A DNA stretch of 64,000 nt from Ornithodoros turicata (Eukaryota; Arthropoda; Arachnida; Ixodida; Argasidae), in NCBI RefSeq assembly GCF_037126465.1, contig NC_088201.1:196114403-196178402 (forward strand), in the 5' to 3' direction. Every line of letters begins with the position of its first letter. The first letter of the stretch is position 1. Below the pieces are notes generated by a model. It worked only from the letters and a program-made list of their open reading frames with translations. It was not told where the DNA came from and did no database searches. The position numbers and the translations under genes are program-made. Below are positions 21,286 through 31,719 of the stretch, piece by piece.

Positions 21286-21291
21286 TCACCT

Positions 21292-21608
21292 TGGCGGGCG
21301 CTGGTCATTCGGGTGTTGCGGAGCTGCTTCTTCGCCGCGGCATCGTTGATTTTCGCATACATTGTTTCTCTCCACTCTATTTCTATCTTTTCATTTTATT
21401 TTCTATGTATTTTTTTATTTTTTATCAGCTCAAGTAGCCGGCAACTCACACAGTGGTCTGGACACGTCTTAGATGGTCCCCAATTAGTGTAATGACTCCC
21501 TGAATGATTCTAATTACTGTGGGGGGTTCCAAATTGCTCTAATTGCTAATTAATGGCGTCCAGGCGACTGTGTGACTTGCCGGCTTCTTGAGCTGATCCC
21601 ATACTACT
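21292..21608 (-). repeat. Polinton right terminal inverted repeat
   Basis: Complement of 6729-7045, with the same internal hairpin arms (about 21424-21464 and 21559-21597). It ends ACTACT at 21608, followed by the duplication CAAGTC. Confidence 0.95.
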
Positions 21609-21910
21609 CAAGTCAAGTTCCGGTTCTCCACTTCCTGTCTAACCCGATTTCCTGTTGTCCACTTCCAGTCTATACTTGACTTCCAGTACTACACTTTCAA
21701 TTACTTTATGTAAGTCAATTTATTTAAGCTTCAATTAGCTTCAATTGCTTTTAATTACCCAGTTATTACCCTTTAATTACCATAGGTAAGATTATATCAT
21801 CTTGAATTTTTTAATTTGTCTTCAATTACATTTACTTGCTTTGATTACCCTCAAATCTCTAATTGATGCTAGTTACTTTGTATTATAGTTATACTTGTAT
21901 TCTCTGAGTT
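21609..21910. repeat. continuation of minisatellite and right foldback arm
   Basis: After the target duplication the ACTTCCGGTT minisatellite resumes (21615-21690) and passes into AATTACC-rich degenerate repeats (21690-21890), the complement of the block at 5080-5560. Confidence 0.6.
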
Positions 21911-22765
21911 CACACATCTACAAACGTCGTCAACGGCATCGGGTACAACGGTTACAACGGCATACGGTAACAGGGAATAGCTGGGGGTAAGCACTGGAAT
22001 TGAGCGACACCAACACTTAACGTGAAACTCCACGGATTACCACAGACAATATGTGTTCCTTGCACAATTAGGTTTGTTATACTACCCATGTTCAACACGT
22101 CGAAACATCCACCCGAGTGGAACCATGATGGAAGACACGGAACAAAACGCAAAGTTGTGCCACCCTTTTTCCACTGTAGGCTACAAGGCACCTTTGGAAA
22201 CATGTGCGCAGTCATCCGCTCGGAAAAAACGGAAATATTCAATCCGTGAAACTTTTATAAACACTTCATGGTTGTTACGCTGTAGCGCCGCAACTGACCT
22301 CCATACCTCGATGTACTGGACCTTTCTTGGTGCACAGTCGACATAATTCACCACTTGTCGCGCGCTACGGACGTCAACACCAGAGGTAGCGATCATTTCC
22401 CTCTATATACTCAGCACAATGGGCTGCCCCTCTCAGCAGCTACTGGGGTTGTTTAAACGAAACACTTGAAAACATACTGACGGCTGAGAAGACTTACCTG
22501 AAGAGTTTCCCTCACAAAAAAGAAGAAATAAAGGAGAAGACGATAAAACCCTCCGAATGATTTGCTCTAAACGACGGTGAGGAGATTCTCACGTGAGATA
22601 GCTCTCATCCCACAAAAGCGTTTCTTCCGTTGCCATCGCCAACTTAGCCCCGCCTTCTGTTTGAGCGCTCTGAACCAACCACTGCTAGTATAGGTGTCGG
22701 AGGCGATTCCAGTAGACTCGGTAAACGTTTTCACGTGCTTAACGGCGTGAGTAGTGTGTGCCTGC
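21911..22765. other. non-coding
   Basis: I recognise no gene or element here. Confidence 0.4.
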
Positions 22766-22778
22766 CACGCTCTACGAT

Positions 22779-24010
22779 GGCAGCTGCTGAAGCAAAAAAA
22801 GCCGAAGGCACCGAATTGGATGAAGAAGAAACGCTTGAACTCGCTTAGGAGGTCGAGAAAACATATTATCAAAAAAAGAAAAAAAAGGAAAGAAGAAAGG
22901 TTTCGAAAGACGTGACAACTCAAACGAAACGAAAAGCGTGGGAAGAGGTAACGCTAGTTTTGAAATAGAGGTGACCCCACCACCACAGATCGCTGCAGGA
23001 GGTTAAGAAGAGGTGGGACAATGTATGCACACGAATCCGGAGGCAATACTCCGAAACTGGACAAAGAAAAAAAAAAAGCTGAACAAGACAGCTAAGTACG
23101 TACTACGGCGCTTCTTGTGTTCATTATTTGAATTCATTTGTTGTTATGTGGATCTTGTAGCAGTGTTAAAATTGCGTAACTTGTATTGTTTTTAAATCAA
23201 CACCGAGTCACGATTCCCCACTTTTGATGTGAGTGAGATGCATATGCAAAAACGAAAAAAGGAAAAATGCTTTCATGGGGATGTGTTCACGCAAAGTAAG
23301 TGGAGGAGTGGAAGAGCTGAGTACAACTAATCTGTTTTTGAGGTGGCTGAGCTGTTTAAAAAGGGAGACTGGCGACATACTTTTTTTTTGTGAAAAGGGC
23401 CAGGTTGTAGAGATGCTGTCTGTCATGTCCGCTGCCCTTGAGATCATAGGGGCAGGGTCGGCAGGCGTCATTAGGATTACTGGAGGGATTGATAGCGCAG
23501 AGACTCCAGTGAAACTGCTGCAAGTTTCCAAGCGGCGCTGTGTACAACAGTATTCATATTTATTTGGCAGATCAGTCTTGATGAATACAAATCACATATA
23601 GCGTGGCATCACCGATCACATGTCTGTAGGTCTTTCTGTGCCACTGCAGAATGGCCACACAGCGAGGTGAGGGTTCCTCCCCAGTTGACGCAGCAACTGG
23701 CATTCTCCCAGATGGGTCAACACAACCATTAGTGCCATCCTTGCCCACCGATGTCCACCAATCACCAAGAAGCAGGCCGCAGTCAGCCCCACGTCCAAGC
23801 CGCAGTCACAGTGCAGGTGCCCCTAGAAACAAAAGGATGCCGTCTGCGCAGCTATATGGAGAGGTCCTGAAGTTGGAAAAACAAAAACACCAGCTGGAAA
23901 TGGAAGCAATGACGGAAATAAAGATGTTTTACGAACAGGGAGTGGTGACAATGCTCCAGGCGCAGAATGTTTCCTTTTTTTATATATGTATATACGACCG
24001 AATTTTTTAG
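22779..24010 (+). pseudogene. Myb/SANT-like DNA-binding protein gene (transposon-type)
   Basis: The plus strand opens with an ATG near 22779 and an acidic/basic N terminus, then a SANT/Myb-like stretch from about 22930 to 23060 with KAWEEVTLVLK, SLQEVKKRWDNVCTRIRRQYSETGQ, broken by two stops. After an apparent intron, the frame at 23651-24010 gives a low-complexity linker and a coiled coil (GEVLKLEKQKHQLEMEAMTEIKMFYEQG). This trihelix plus C-terminal coiled-coil layout is found in the accessory protein of PIF/Harbinger elements and in many domesticated relatives. The stops point to a decayed copy. Confidence 0.6.
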
Positions 24011-24479
24011 AGGACGGTTAGAAAAACAGAAGGAAGAGCAAATATTTCTTTAGCTAGTACATGTTAACATGTCAGTAGACATACTTGCAAAATGTTTAGT
24101 ATGTATAGTATCACTGTCACACATTGTTTGTTTGTTTATGGGGAAGTCGACGAGCATGTCTGTCACAGGCTTGCATCAAATATCAATCGAATAAGTTTTC
24201 CGCAAATCATTTGTCTCTTGTGCATACCTGATCATCATTGCGTAGTGCTCTACTTGTTGTGAATACTCGAGTAAAATGCTGCACGCATAATGAGAGAAGC
24301 AACGCAAAGATGCCGCGTTGCTTCTGTTGCATGCGTTGCTTCTCTCTTATTCTTTGATTCCTTCTCTCACCGATCCCACAGGCTCTGCCCGAAAGCTCGC
24401 GTATTGAACAGTTATTATGTCTTCGTGCTTCTTTCTTTCGTTGTTGTTATTGTGATTATCTTTCATGTGTATAACACGG

Positions 24480-24720
24480 CAGAGGGGATATGTGCCGCCT
24501 ACATGAAGGACGAATTGGTTGTTCCCAACCCCAAACCAGGCAGTCCCCCAAAACTAATGGAAAAACTGATGGTGCGAATGGTTTCGCATCATCGTCTCTA
24601 CTGGTGACTTGAAAAGCAAGCTGTTTCCCCTCACCAAATGGCTGGAGCTCTTCCAGAGCACACACGGGTCTCCCTCTCAAGAGCGGCTGTTGTTCTGTGC
24701 ATATCATAAGAGACACATAA
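24480..24720 (+). other. possible exon, unidentified
   Basis: After an AG at about 24480 the plus frame reads like protein (YMKDELVVPNPKPGSPPK LMEKLMVRMV), and after GTGAC another frame continues (SKLFPLTKWLELFQSTHGS). I do not recognise it. Confidence 0.25.
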
Positions 24721-24979
24721 TTTCTCGTTCTGTGAATAGGCAGCTCAGAAACAGCAGAGTTCCAAATGCAGTTACATTCAAACCAATTAGAATTTGGGGA
24801 ATTAATTGAATTTGTATTGACTTGTCAGAAACGCGCAGGATTCATTGCATAGTAACCTTTGGGAAATGTTTTACTTTGCTACAAGTGTTAGTGAACACGA
24901 AGTGCTTGTGACACTTACACTCGCTTCGATGCATTCTGGTCGAAAATTATTTTAATTGCGATGTTTTATTCCTCTGCAG

Positions 24980-25124
24980 CTTGCCACCTGTGTACGCTGA
25001 CGAGGGAGAAGTCAAGTTGCAAGACATCAGCATACCCGAACATTATTCTCATGATGACATCTGGTACAAGATGGACAATCTGAACGCAGGAAAAAAGTGT
25101 GGAATATGTGCCATCATAAAAGTT
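24980..25124 (+). other. possible exon, unidentified
   Basis: A well-formed acceptor (TTCCTCTGCAG) precedes a protein-like frame of 48 codons (LPPVYADEGEVKLQDIS, then DDIWYKMDNLNAGKKCGICA) and a GTGAGT donor follows. The CGIC pair is the only motif. It could be part of the same decayed element as the Myb-like gene or of a host gene. Confidence 0.35.
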
Positions 25125-26695
25125 GTGAGTTACGTGTTTGGAACATAAACATTTCCTTACATTATGTGTGTACAGAGCCGTGAAAAATGAGAAAGAGAAC
25201 GATGTGGAGGCGGTCGTAGTGACATAGTGCAGTGATGTCCTCTTCGGAATTTTGTCTAATCTTGTGTGCTAAGTCCTTTGGACTCCTGTGTGCTAAGTCA
25301 GTGGTTCCAAAACTGTGAAACATTCAAAAATAAAAAAAAATGCGACGGATATGTTCGCTATTCTGCGTTACCAGGGAGCCCGTGGCTGCAGACGCGGAAG
25401 TTTCTCATAAACGCACTTACATGCAGGGTATGCAACGCTTTGGAGGCGTCACAAGAAACTCGCTTTCAAGCCTGATTTGACACGCAAGAAGGCGAAAATC
25501 GATGTCCTGAGGTTCACTCCCTCCCTCAAAATGCCACGGCGTTTGCGTCTATCGCGGCATACACGGTCGCCCTGCCTTCACGATGCACCGCGCAGTCGTG
25601 GTGCAGAGTGCGGAATCGTGTGACGCTGCTGAAGTCTTCAGTTATATTAAAGGACATATCCCGGCTCTCAAGATTCAGTTTGAGAAGTACTTTCTGCAGA
25701 TCGAGGACAATAAACACGACTGGACCCATTTCACATGATTTCTCTTCCCGACGGCTTTATTACAGCAGACGAAGAGCAGTTCATGGGCCTGAGTTCAGAT
25801 TCAAGTTTGAGTCTGAGTTCAGTTTGAGGTGCCAGTTTCCACAACAATCACTTCCCGAATTTTGTGTAGGTTTGGCCACGGAATGCCCGCTATTGGCAAG
25901 AAAAGTCATTAAAATATTCCTTCCATTCGTGACAACGTACTTATGCGTGTTTGGCTTCTCCGCTGTGCACACAAAACAAAGTGGAGGTCACACCTCAATA
26001 TCATGCACGGACTAAGAGTTGCGGTGCCGAAACGCTGTCCTCGTTTCGAGAAACTATGCCCCAAAAAACAGGCTCACTTTCATGAGCAAGTATGCTTTCA
26101 TGGCCGCGCAATCCTGCAGTTGCGCAATACTTTTTTGCTCAGTGAACTCGCTCTAAATATAGCCCAAAGAACACGTCGTAGTAACGTTTTCGGCTGACGT
26201 TCATGGGCGGAGATGGGAAAACGTCCGGCATCGCGAAGAGGGAGGGAGGTCACCTCTATTTTAATGGGCTGCGGGATGGCCAAGTTTCGGAATTATTGTG
26301 CTAACGATTTCCATATGCATACGTTTTCTTGCTATGCTCATTGGCTCTGTACCTATAATGTCATGATATGTGGAGTTGAGAATTCGTGAAGAGACCTGCA
26401 CGTTATGCATTACCTACCTACCGTGTCATCACCTATTGCACATATGCATATTTTTAATGACATGTGGGATAAGTATTTTGCTCCAGCTATTTGTAGTTCT
26501 TTAGAAAACATATTTCTTGGTTTCCCGGCCATGCTGTTAAATCGTCGGCCAACCGAAGTCACTGCTCTAGGTTTTAACTGTCTTAGATGGGCATGTGTAG
26601 TATAGTCTACCTAGACTCACAGAGAGCTAGAGCCACAGAGAACACAACCGTTTATTCCTCGTCTCACGTTCGTCTCGTCTCACGTGCTCAATCCA
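25125..26695. other. non-coding
   Basis: No recognisable gene. A simple GAGTTCAG-type repeat lies at 25790-25830. Confidence 0.4.
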
Positions 26696-26699
26696 CTAC

Positions 26700-26905
26700 T
26701 TTCCTGCCTTCAAGATGGACGGAGGTTTGCGGTTTCTTTTAGGGTACCGCGGCGACCTGGGAGGGTCCTGTTCTTGCACTGGCTTCTCTGACGTAGCTGT
26801 CGTTGTGTCCGTTTGTGGCCAGGGCAAGGGCTGAATCGACTCAGAGGGTGCTGAGGTTGATCTGAGTTTAAGATGGTCAGCATGTACTCGGCGTTGCCTG
26901 GCGTT
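26700..26905 (-). pseudogene. gypsy-type Pol C terminus
   Basis: The minus frame reads RRVHADHLKLRS, then a proline-rich linker and the basic tail SPRYPKRNRKPPSILKAGK before TAG, the usual end of tick gypsy-like Pol polyproteins. Upstream integrase is not preserved. The sequence from 26700 to about 26600 would be the polypurine tract and LTR side, which I cannot confirm. Confidence 0.55.
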
Positions 26906-28140
26906 GGTTCGTCTTCATCAGCTTCATCAGCTTCCTTGTGCTCAGTTCACTACAGCATGGGCTTGGCCTCTTGGCTTCTTTGGTTTCCTTCTATGTGCAT
27001 TGTGCATTAGCAAACAGCCGTTATGCATTGCTAACACCGGAAACAAGTGACACGTGAACATTTCTTTGGCATGACATCGTTTGGAAGTTGCACTTCCTTG
27101 TGCTGACCTTGCCTTTTATGAGCTACAGCGATTTGTGATTAGCCAGAGCGATGTTGTCGGGAACGCGACGGGGCTACACTCTCGACTGTTAGAAGAATTC
27201 ATCTGAGCATTCAAGTGTTACCAATTAGAAGTTACCAATAGTGCAAATTGTGCGAAGCTTTTGACTCGCAGCGATTGATTGCCGTACGTAGTAAGTTCCA
27301 CACGCGAAGGCAACGATTTACTCCAGGGATTTCGTCCATCAATATTATCATAGGCAAAGCGCGACTCCAGAGGCGATCTGGAGTCCCGGTATGTAATCGT
27401 CTGAAGCTAGATGTCGTACACACAAATTTTCAAAGTGCTCCCGAGGACCAAGGCAAAAAAAAAAAAGAGAGCAATATGGAGGTAAGTCGAGGTTTAAGTT
27501 CATGCTTATGAAAAATATAGCTCCTACAGCAGAACAGTCGCGTTAAGACTATTGCGATATGAAAATAGGAGGCCTCATAAATCCATTGTGCAGCTGTCTG
27601 TTAGTTACTGCGCTCCGTATCCACGGGTGACAACACAATAGTATTAAGAATCTAACTTGAGAATTACCACAGGCGGACGCTGAAGGTTGAATGAAGCTGG
27701 GTCTGCCTAGCATCAGGTGCATGAAGAAATTGCGGACACCTCACATGCAGTCCAGCTGCCATGTACGCTAAATGCGTACAATCTACAATATTTGTCTTGC
27801 ACTTGGTGCATTACTGTCGCGACTAAAGCCACATTATGTACGTTGTAGAGGGTCTACTGCACATATATTTTGGGCGTACTACATATGTTCACTAGGAAAA
27901 ATACCTAAGTGGTACAGTGTTGTCTTTCTATCAGAATTACATAATCTTGCTGCAAAAAATTAGTTTAATTAAGTTTAAAAATAGTTATTAAGTAATTATG
28001 GCTATCCATTTCCTGTCACTAAACTCTCTTTCTTTACTGCAGTGGTGAACAACCTTGAGGACACATGCAACACAGGGGGTCATCTCATCTTCTCATGACG
28101 AATCAGTTGTTCATAAATGGTTCATGTATTCAAGTTCATA
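26906..28140. other. non-coding
   Basis: Nothing recognised beyond simple AT-rich sequence. Confidence 0.35.
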
Positions 28141-28149
28141 GAGGCTTCA

Positions 28150-28330
28150 AGAAGTAATTCACGAAAAAGCCAATCCTTCGGTGCCAGCGCAAGAGGTTGA
28201 ACATCGACCCCCCCTGTTACCGGTCAGGGATGTTACATTTTAGGCACTCATTGACTTGTCGTGAATTACTGCTTGACTTAGTCCCTTAAGCTCTTGGAGG
28301 CTGTATGTGCATGTTTGTCCGTAGATGGAG
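28150..28330. repeat. head-to-head dispersed repeat
   Basis: Both halves match the repeat at 5805-5890 in opposite orientations (AAAAAGCCAATCC on the left, CGTGAATTACTGC and CCCTTAAGCTCTTGGAGG on the right). Confidence 0.45.
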
Positions 28331-29004
28331 CCCGCCACAGCTCATTTGTCTGTCGATTACTGTTCAGGCTTTTGTCGTGTTTGTCTCTTTGTGTGCCATG
28401 CCCATGAGTTGCGAACACGTCTTCCTAAAGTGTACATAGCCTAATAGCATGTGGTGCGTAGATGAGGCAACGTTACGTTTGTACACGTGTATAGGCGAGA
28501 GAAGGCATGAAACTCGAAAGGACGGAGAAGAGAAGAGAATGGGTCACTTCCTTCAGATTGGTGATATCGGGTACTGCGTGACCAGCTTGATGAGCATTAT
28601 TCATACTGCTCCATCGCGTTCACATGCCATTTTTCTTTTTAGACGCGTATCGCTCGTGCAAATGGCATTCTAAATGCCGTCATACCTCCGACGTATGAGT
28701 CTCCGAAGTATGAGTATAAAAGGAGTCATTTTTTTTTATAAATATGGTACGCTGCACTGAAAGAAGACTTGGCGCGTAATGTTTGTAAGGGTCCAAAGAT
28801 AATAAGCCTATTTTTGTTTCCTCGTTAATTAATTCGTTAATTGAAATTAATGAATGCTTTAAACTGCAGGGACTATAGCAAAACTGCCAATGGCGTAGTT
28901 GTAGAGGGGGTATTCGATTCTCTTTTTCCCCGGTCTCAAAAAAAATAAAAAAAATTGAAAACAAAGAAAACGCGCCTGAGTTTTGCCGAACGACGGCAGC
29001 ACAA

Positions 29005-29120
29005 ACGTAGGGTTGTCAATCGGGATATCCCGGATCTGAAAATCCCGGGATCCCGGCCAATTTTTGACGTCCCGAAGCCTCGTGATTTCTTCCGGGAAAT
29101 CCCGGAATTTCGTGAGCGCA
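29005..29120. repeat. hAT-like CCCGGGAT repeat
   Basis: TAGGGTTGTCAATCGGGATATCCCGG is followed by repeated CCCGGGATCCCGG and TCCCGGAA motifs; similar strings are at 41660-41760. The terminus resembles hAT ends with subterminal palindromes, but no second end or duplication was found. Confidence 0.4.
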
Positions 29121-29554
29121 AATATTACAAGCAAATCAGACCAGTGTAACCCATCAGGTATAGACTCACTTCTTCGTAACGAAATGACATTTTTTTATGA
29201 CTGGAGGTGGCAGAGGACCGCTGCATACACGTGCGTACAGGTATTTGCTGAACGGCCCTTCAGTTCCGCACCTTCACGAACCTTCAGTTCCGAACGAACC
29301 TTCAGTTCTGCAGCCAGTATTTCACAATAGTTCGCTCCGAAATGGGGTACTCCACCCTCACCGTTCTGTGCTTTCTCACGTCGTGTTTCAATCATTGTAC
29401 AACGTTATAAGCAAGCTGCGGCTGTGCTCTAATCCATTTAATGTTTCGTTCCTTTCCATTCGTTTCTTTTTTTCATTTTGTTGTTGCTGTTCTTCATTCA
29501 AGTGGAATGTTACACCTGTGTGAGGGAATTATAAAGTAATATTTCCTGTTACCC

Positions 29555-30190
29555 CAAGCAGAACAATGTACTGAAAGTCCAGTGCAGCAGAGGTGGCTAG
29601 TACACTGTCAGCCAAATTTATACCTTTAAAGGTATAAATGGCTTGTCCTGTGGCGCATCCCCCAAAAGGGATAAAAATTATACCACCAGGTGGGGTATAA
29701 TAATTTATCCCTCCAGCAAGGTATGAAAACTCAGACCTTGGGGTGCAAAGCATACACCATACATGGGGTATAACTTCAATACTGCAGGGTATAAATTTAA
29801 TCCCAGGAACAGGGTATAGCAAAGGTATCAAAATGTAGACCCGTGGGTGCAAAATGAATACCATTCACAAGGCATAACTTAAATACCTCAAGGTATAAAC
29901 AGAATCCCAGGAACAGGGTATAGCAAAGGTATAACAAAGTAACCCTTGGGGAGTAAAATATGTACCATTGAGAGGTTCAAATTATATATCCCGAGGTATC
30001 TATTTAATCAATAGAACAGGGTATAGTAACGGTATAGAAATCCACGCCTTTGGGTGCAGAATAAATACCGTTTAGAAGGTTTCTGTCAGGTAATTTGATG
30101 GTATAAATTTAATCTAAGCAGCAAGGTACTACAAAGGTACAGAAATCTAGACCACGGGGTGCAGAACAGTATCTTTCTTTGCACCAAAAG
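29555..30190 (+). repeat. left arm with degenerate GGTATA tandem repeats
   Basis: Roughly five diverged units of about 105 bp carry GGGTATA, AATTTAATCCCAGGAACAGG and GGGTGCAAAAT. The outer edge (29555-29612) is the inverse of 35147-35270, including a shared AGTACATTGT(G/T)CTGCTTGG segment and GGCTGACAGTGTA. Confidence 0.7.
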
Positions 30191-30618
30191 CACGCAAGGA
30201 ATAAAGTGCGTCGTGTCTGTACCTAAAATAACTTCAAAGACAATGCGAAGTTTTGTGAACCAAACGCAAAAATGTTTATTTACAGTACTACATAAATAAA
30301 TTTACAAAATCAATGCACTGCTCCCGAGCCTTTGTCTCTTCGAGCTTTAAAATTGCCCTTTGAATGATGTTTATATCGATGAGCTTGATTATGGGGCAGA
30401 GAGGCAGCTCTTGTTCCTGAAAAGATTTTTTTTTTTTAAATAATACCTACATGCAAAGCAAGCGTATTTTGTTCTCACCTCTATGATAAGTGACAAAGAC
30501 TACTCATCTTATCTCCGTGAAATTAATTTCAGGGCAAGGACGCACAGGTCACCTGAAATAGCACATATTGAATATTTAGTGTCCCCAAAATGGGAAAAAG
30601 CAAAAAAGAAAAACTTAC

Positions 30619-31712
30619 CGTCGCTATCTGCAATGAGGAGTAGTTCAGCCTCCGTGCCGTTGTCCTGTACGATCATCAAAAGATCTTCAAATCCCTGCTG
30701 CGCTTGTGCGACGAGTTCTCGTTGGACGGAACAATATTCTGAACTCAAGCAGCAGCTATACACAAAAAGATGAGAAGCTGTCAGTTTCGTTAAACGGCAA
30801 AAAGAACGACAAGAAATAAGTAATGATGTAGTTAAAGGGCAGCTTATAATACACTACATCAAAATACGTGCATACACAGTCATATTTATCAAAACGAACA
30901 CAACTATCTATCTTTTACTTGGAATTTGGCGGTTTCAAAATGTATTCTGCATTTTCCCGCACAGAACGTGGCTGCCAATATTCCGCCAACGAAATCCGAT
31001 ATATATCGATATATCATCTTCTAATCCATCCACATATACGCTAAATGCAAACAGTAAACACAAGGTACAGGCGACAGGATTGCGTTCGCTTGTCTTCTCG
31101 CAAGGCGCAATCTTGTCGTCTGTTCCTTTGTGCGTATGAGTCACTTGCTGCGTTTATGTTTGAAATTACTCTAACACACTCTTACATGCAGGTCGACTGA
31201 ACGATAATTGGGGCGAAAGAAATAGAAGGTCGACGAGAACGGCAAAATAACTTATGTCAGGTTCGTGTAGTACTGCACAAACACGTGAGCACATCATACC
31301 TTTGTGTGCACAGACTCCGGCCTTTACATTATGAAGTTTATCCACCAGCAAGCCTGCACCTACGCCATTCTGTCAGATCACAACTGTTACACAAACTATC
31401 AATACTATTAACCTAGAGGCGTTCAGCTCCCCTTAACCAAAAATAAATAAGGCAAGTTCTCTTACCAAGATGTTGCAAGCATTGCAGTCTAAAAAAGTCA
31501 ACAAACTTTCAATGCGGTTTCCATGCGTTGGCCCTTGGAGGCGAAGAATCACCATGCAAAACATCCGCATAACTTGGTTGTATGCTTGACCTGCACAGTC
31601 TGCACTGGCGCTCGCTCGTGGAAGGCCAGCTCTGGCAGACTCTGGCACGAATACCCCATTGATAACAAGAAGTCCCCTGAGAAGCGAGGCCCATTCTCCT
31701 CTCTTACTTTTT
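30619..31712 (-). CDS. unidentified spliced gene, at least three exons
   Basis: Exons on the minus strand: about 31466-31712 (frame open from near 31712, ends before GTAAGAG), 31300-31369 (after CTGACAG, before GTATG) and 30619-30738 (after TTCAG, before GTAAGT). Phases fit at both joins. The peptides include EWASLLRGLLVINGVFVPE, VMRMFCMVILRLQGPTHGN, NGVGAGLLVDKLHN and LVAQAQQGFEDLLMIVQDN. A further exon-like stretch is at 30290-30419 but its phase does not match. I do not recognise the protein. A paralogue of the second exon lies at 37590-37749. Confidence 0.45.
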
Positions 31713-31719
31713 TGGGTCG

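Larger units (their letters stand above)
6729..21608. mobile_element. complete Polinton/Maverick (14,880 bp)
   Basis: The termini read AGTAGTATGGGATC inward from both ends and are flanked by identical CAAGTC hexamers (6723-6728 and 21609-21614), the 6-bp duplication and 5'-AG terminus typical of Polintons. Inside are the hallmark genes: chromodomain integrase, adenain-type protease, double-jelly-roll major capsid, penton-like minor capsid and protein-primed DNA polymerase B. The packaging ATPase is not found. Two younger DNA transposons sit inside, so the original insert was about 12.5 kb, short for the class. Near-identical TIRs suggest recent arrival, yet polymerase and capsid genes carry stops and frameshifts. 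Confidence 0.97.
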
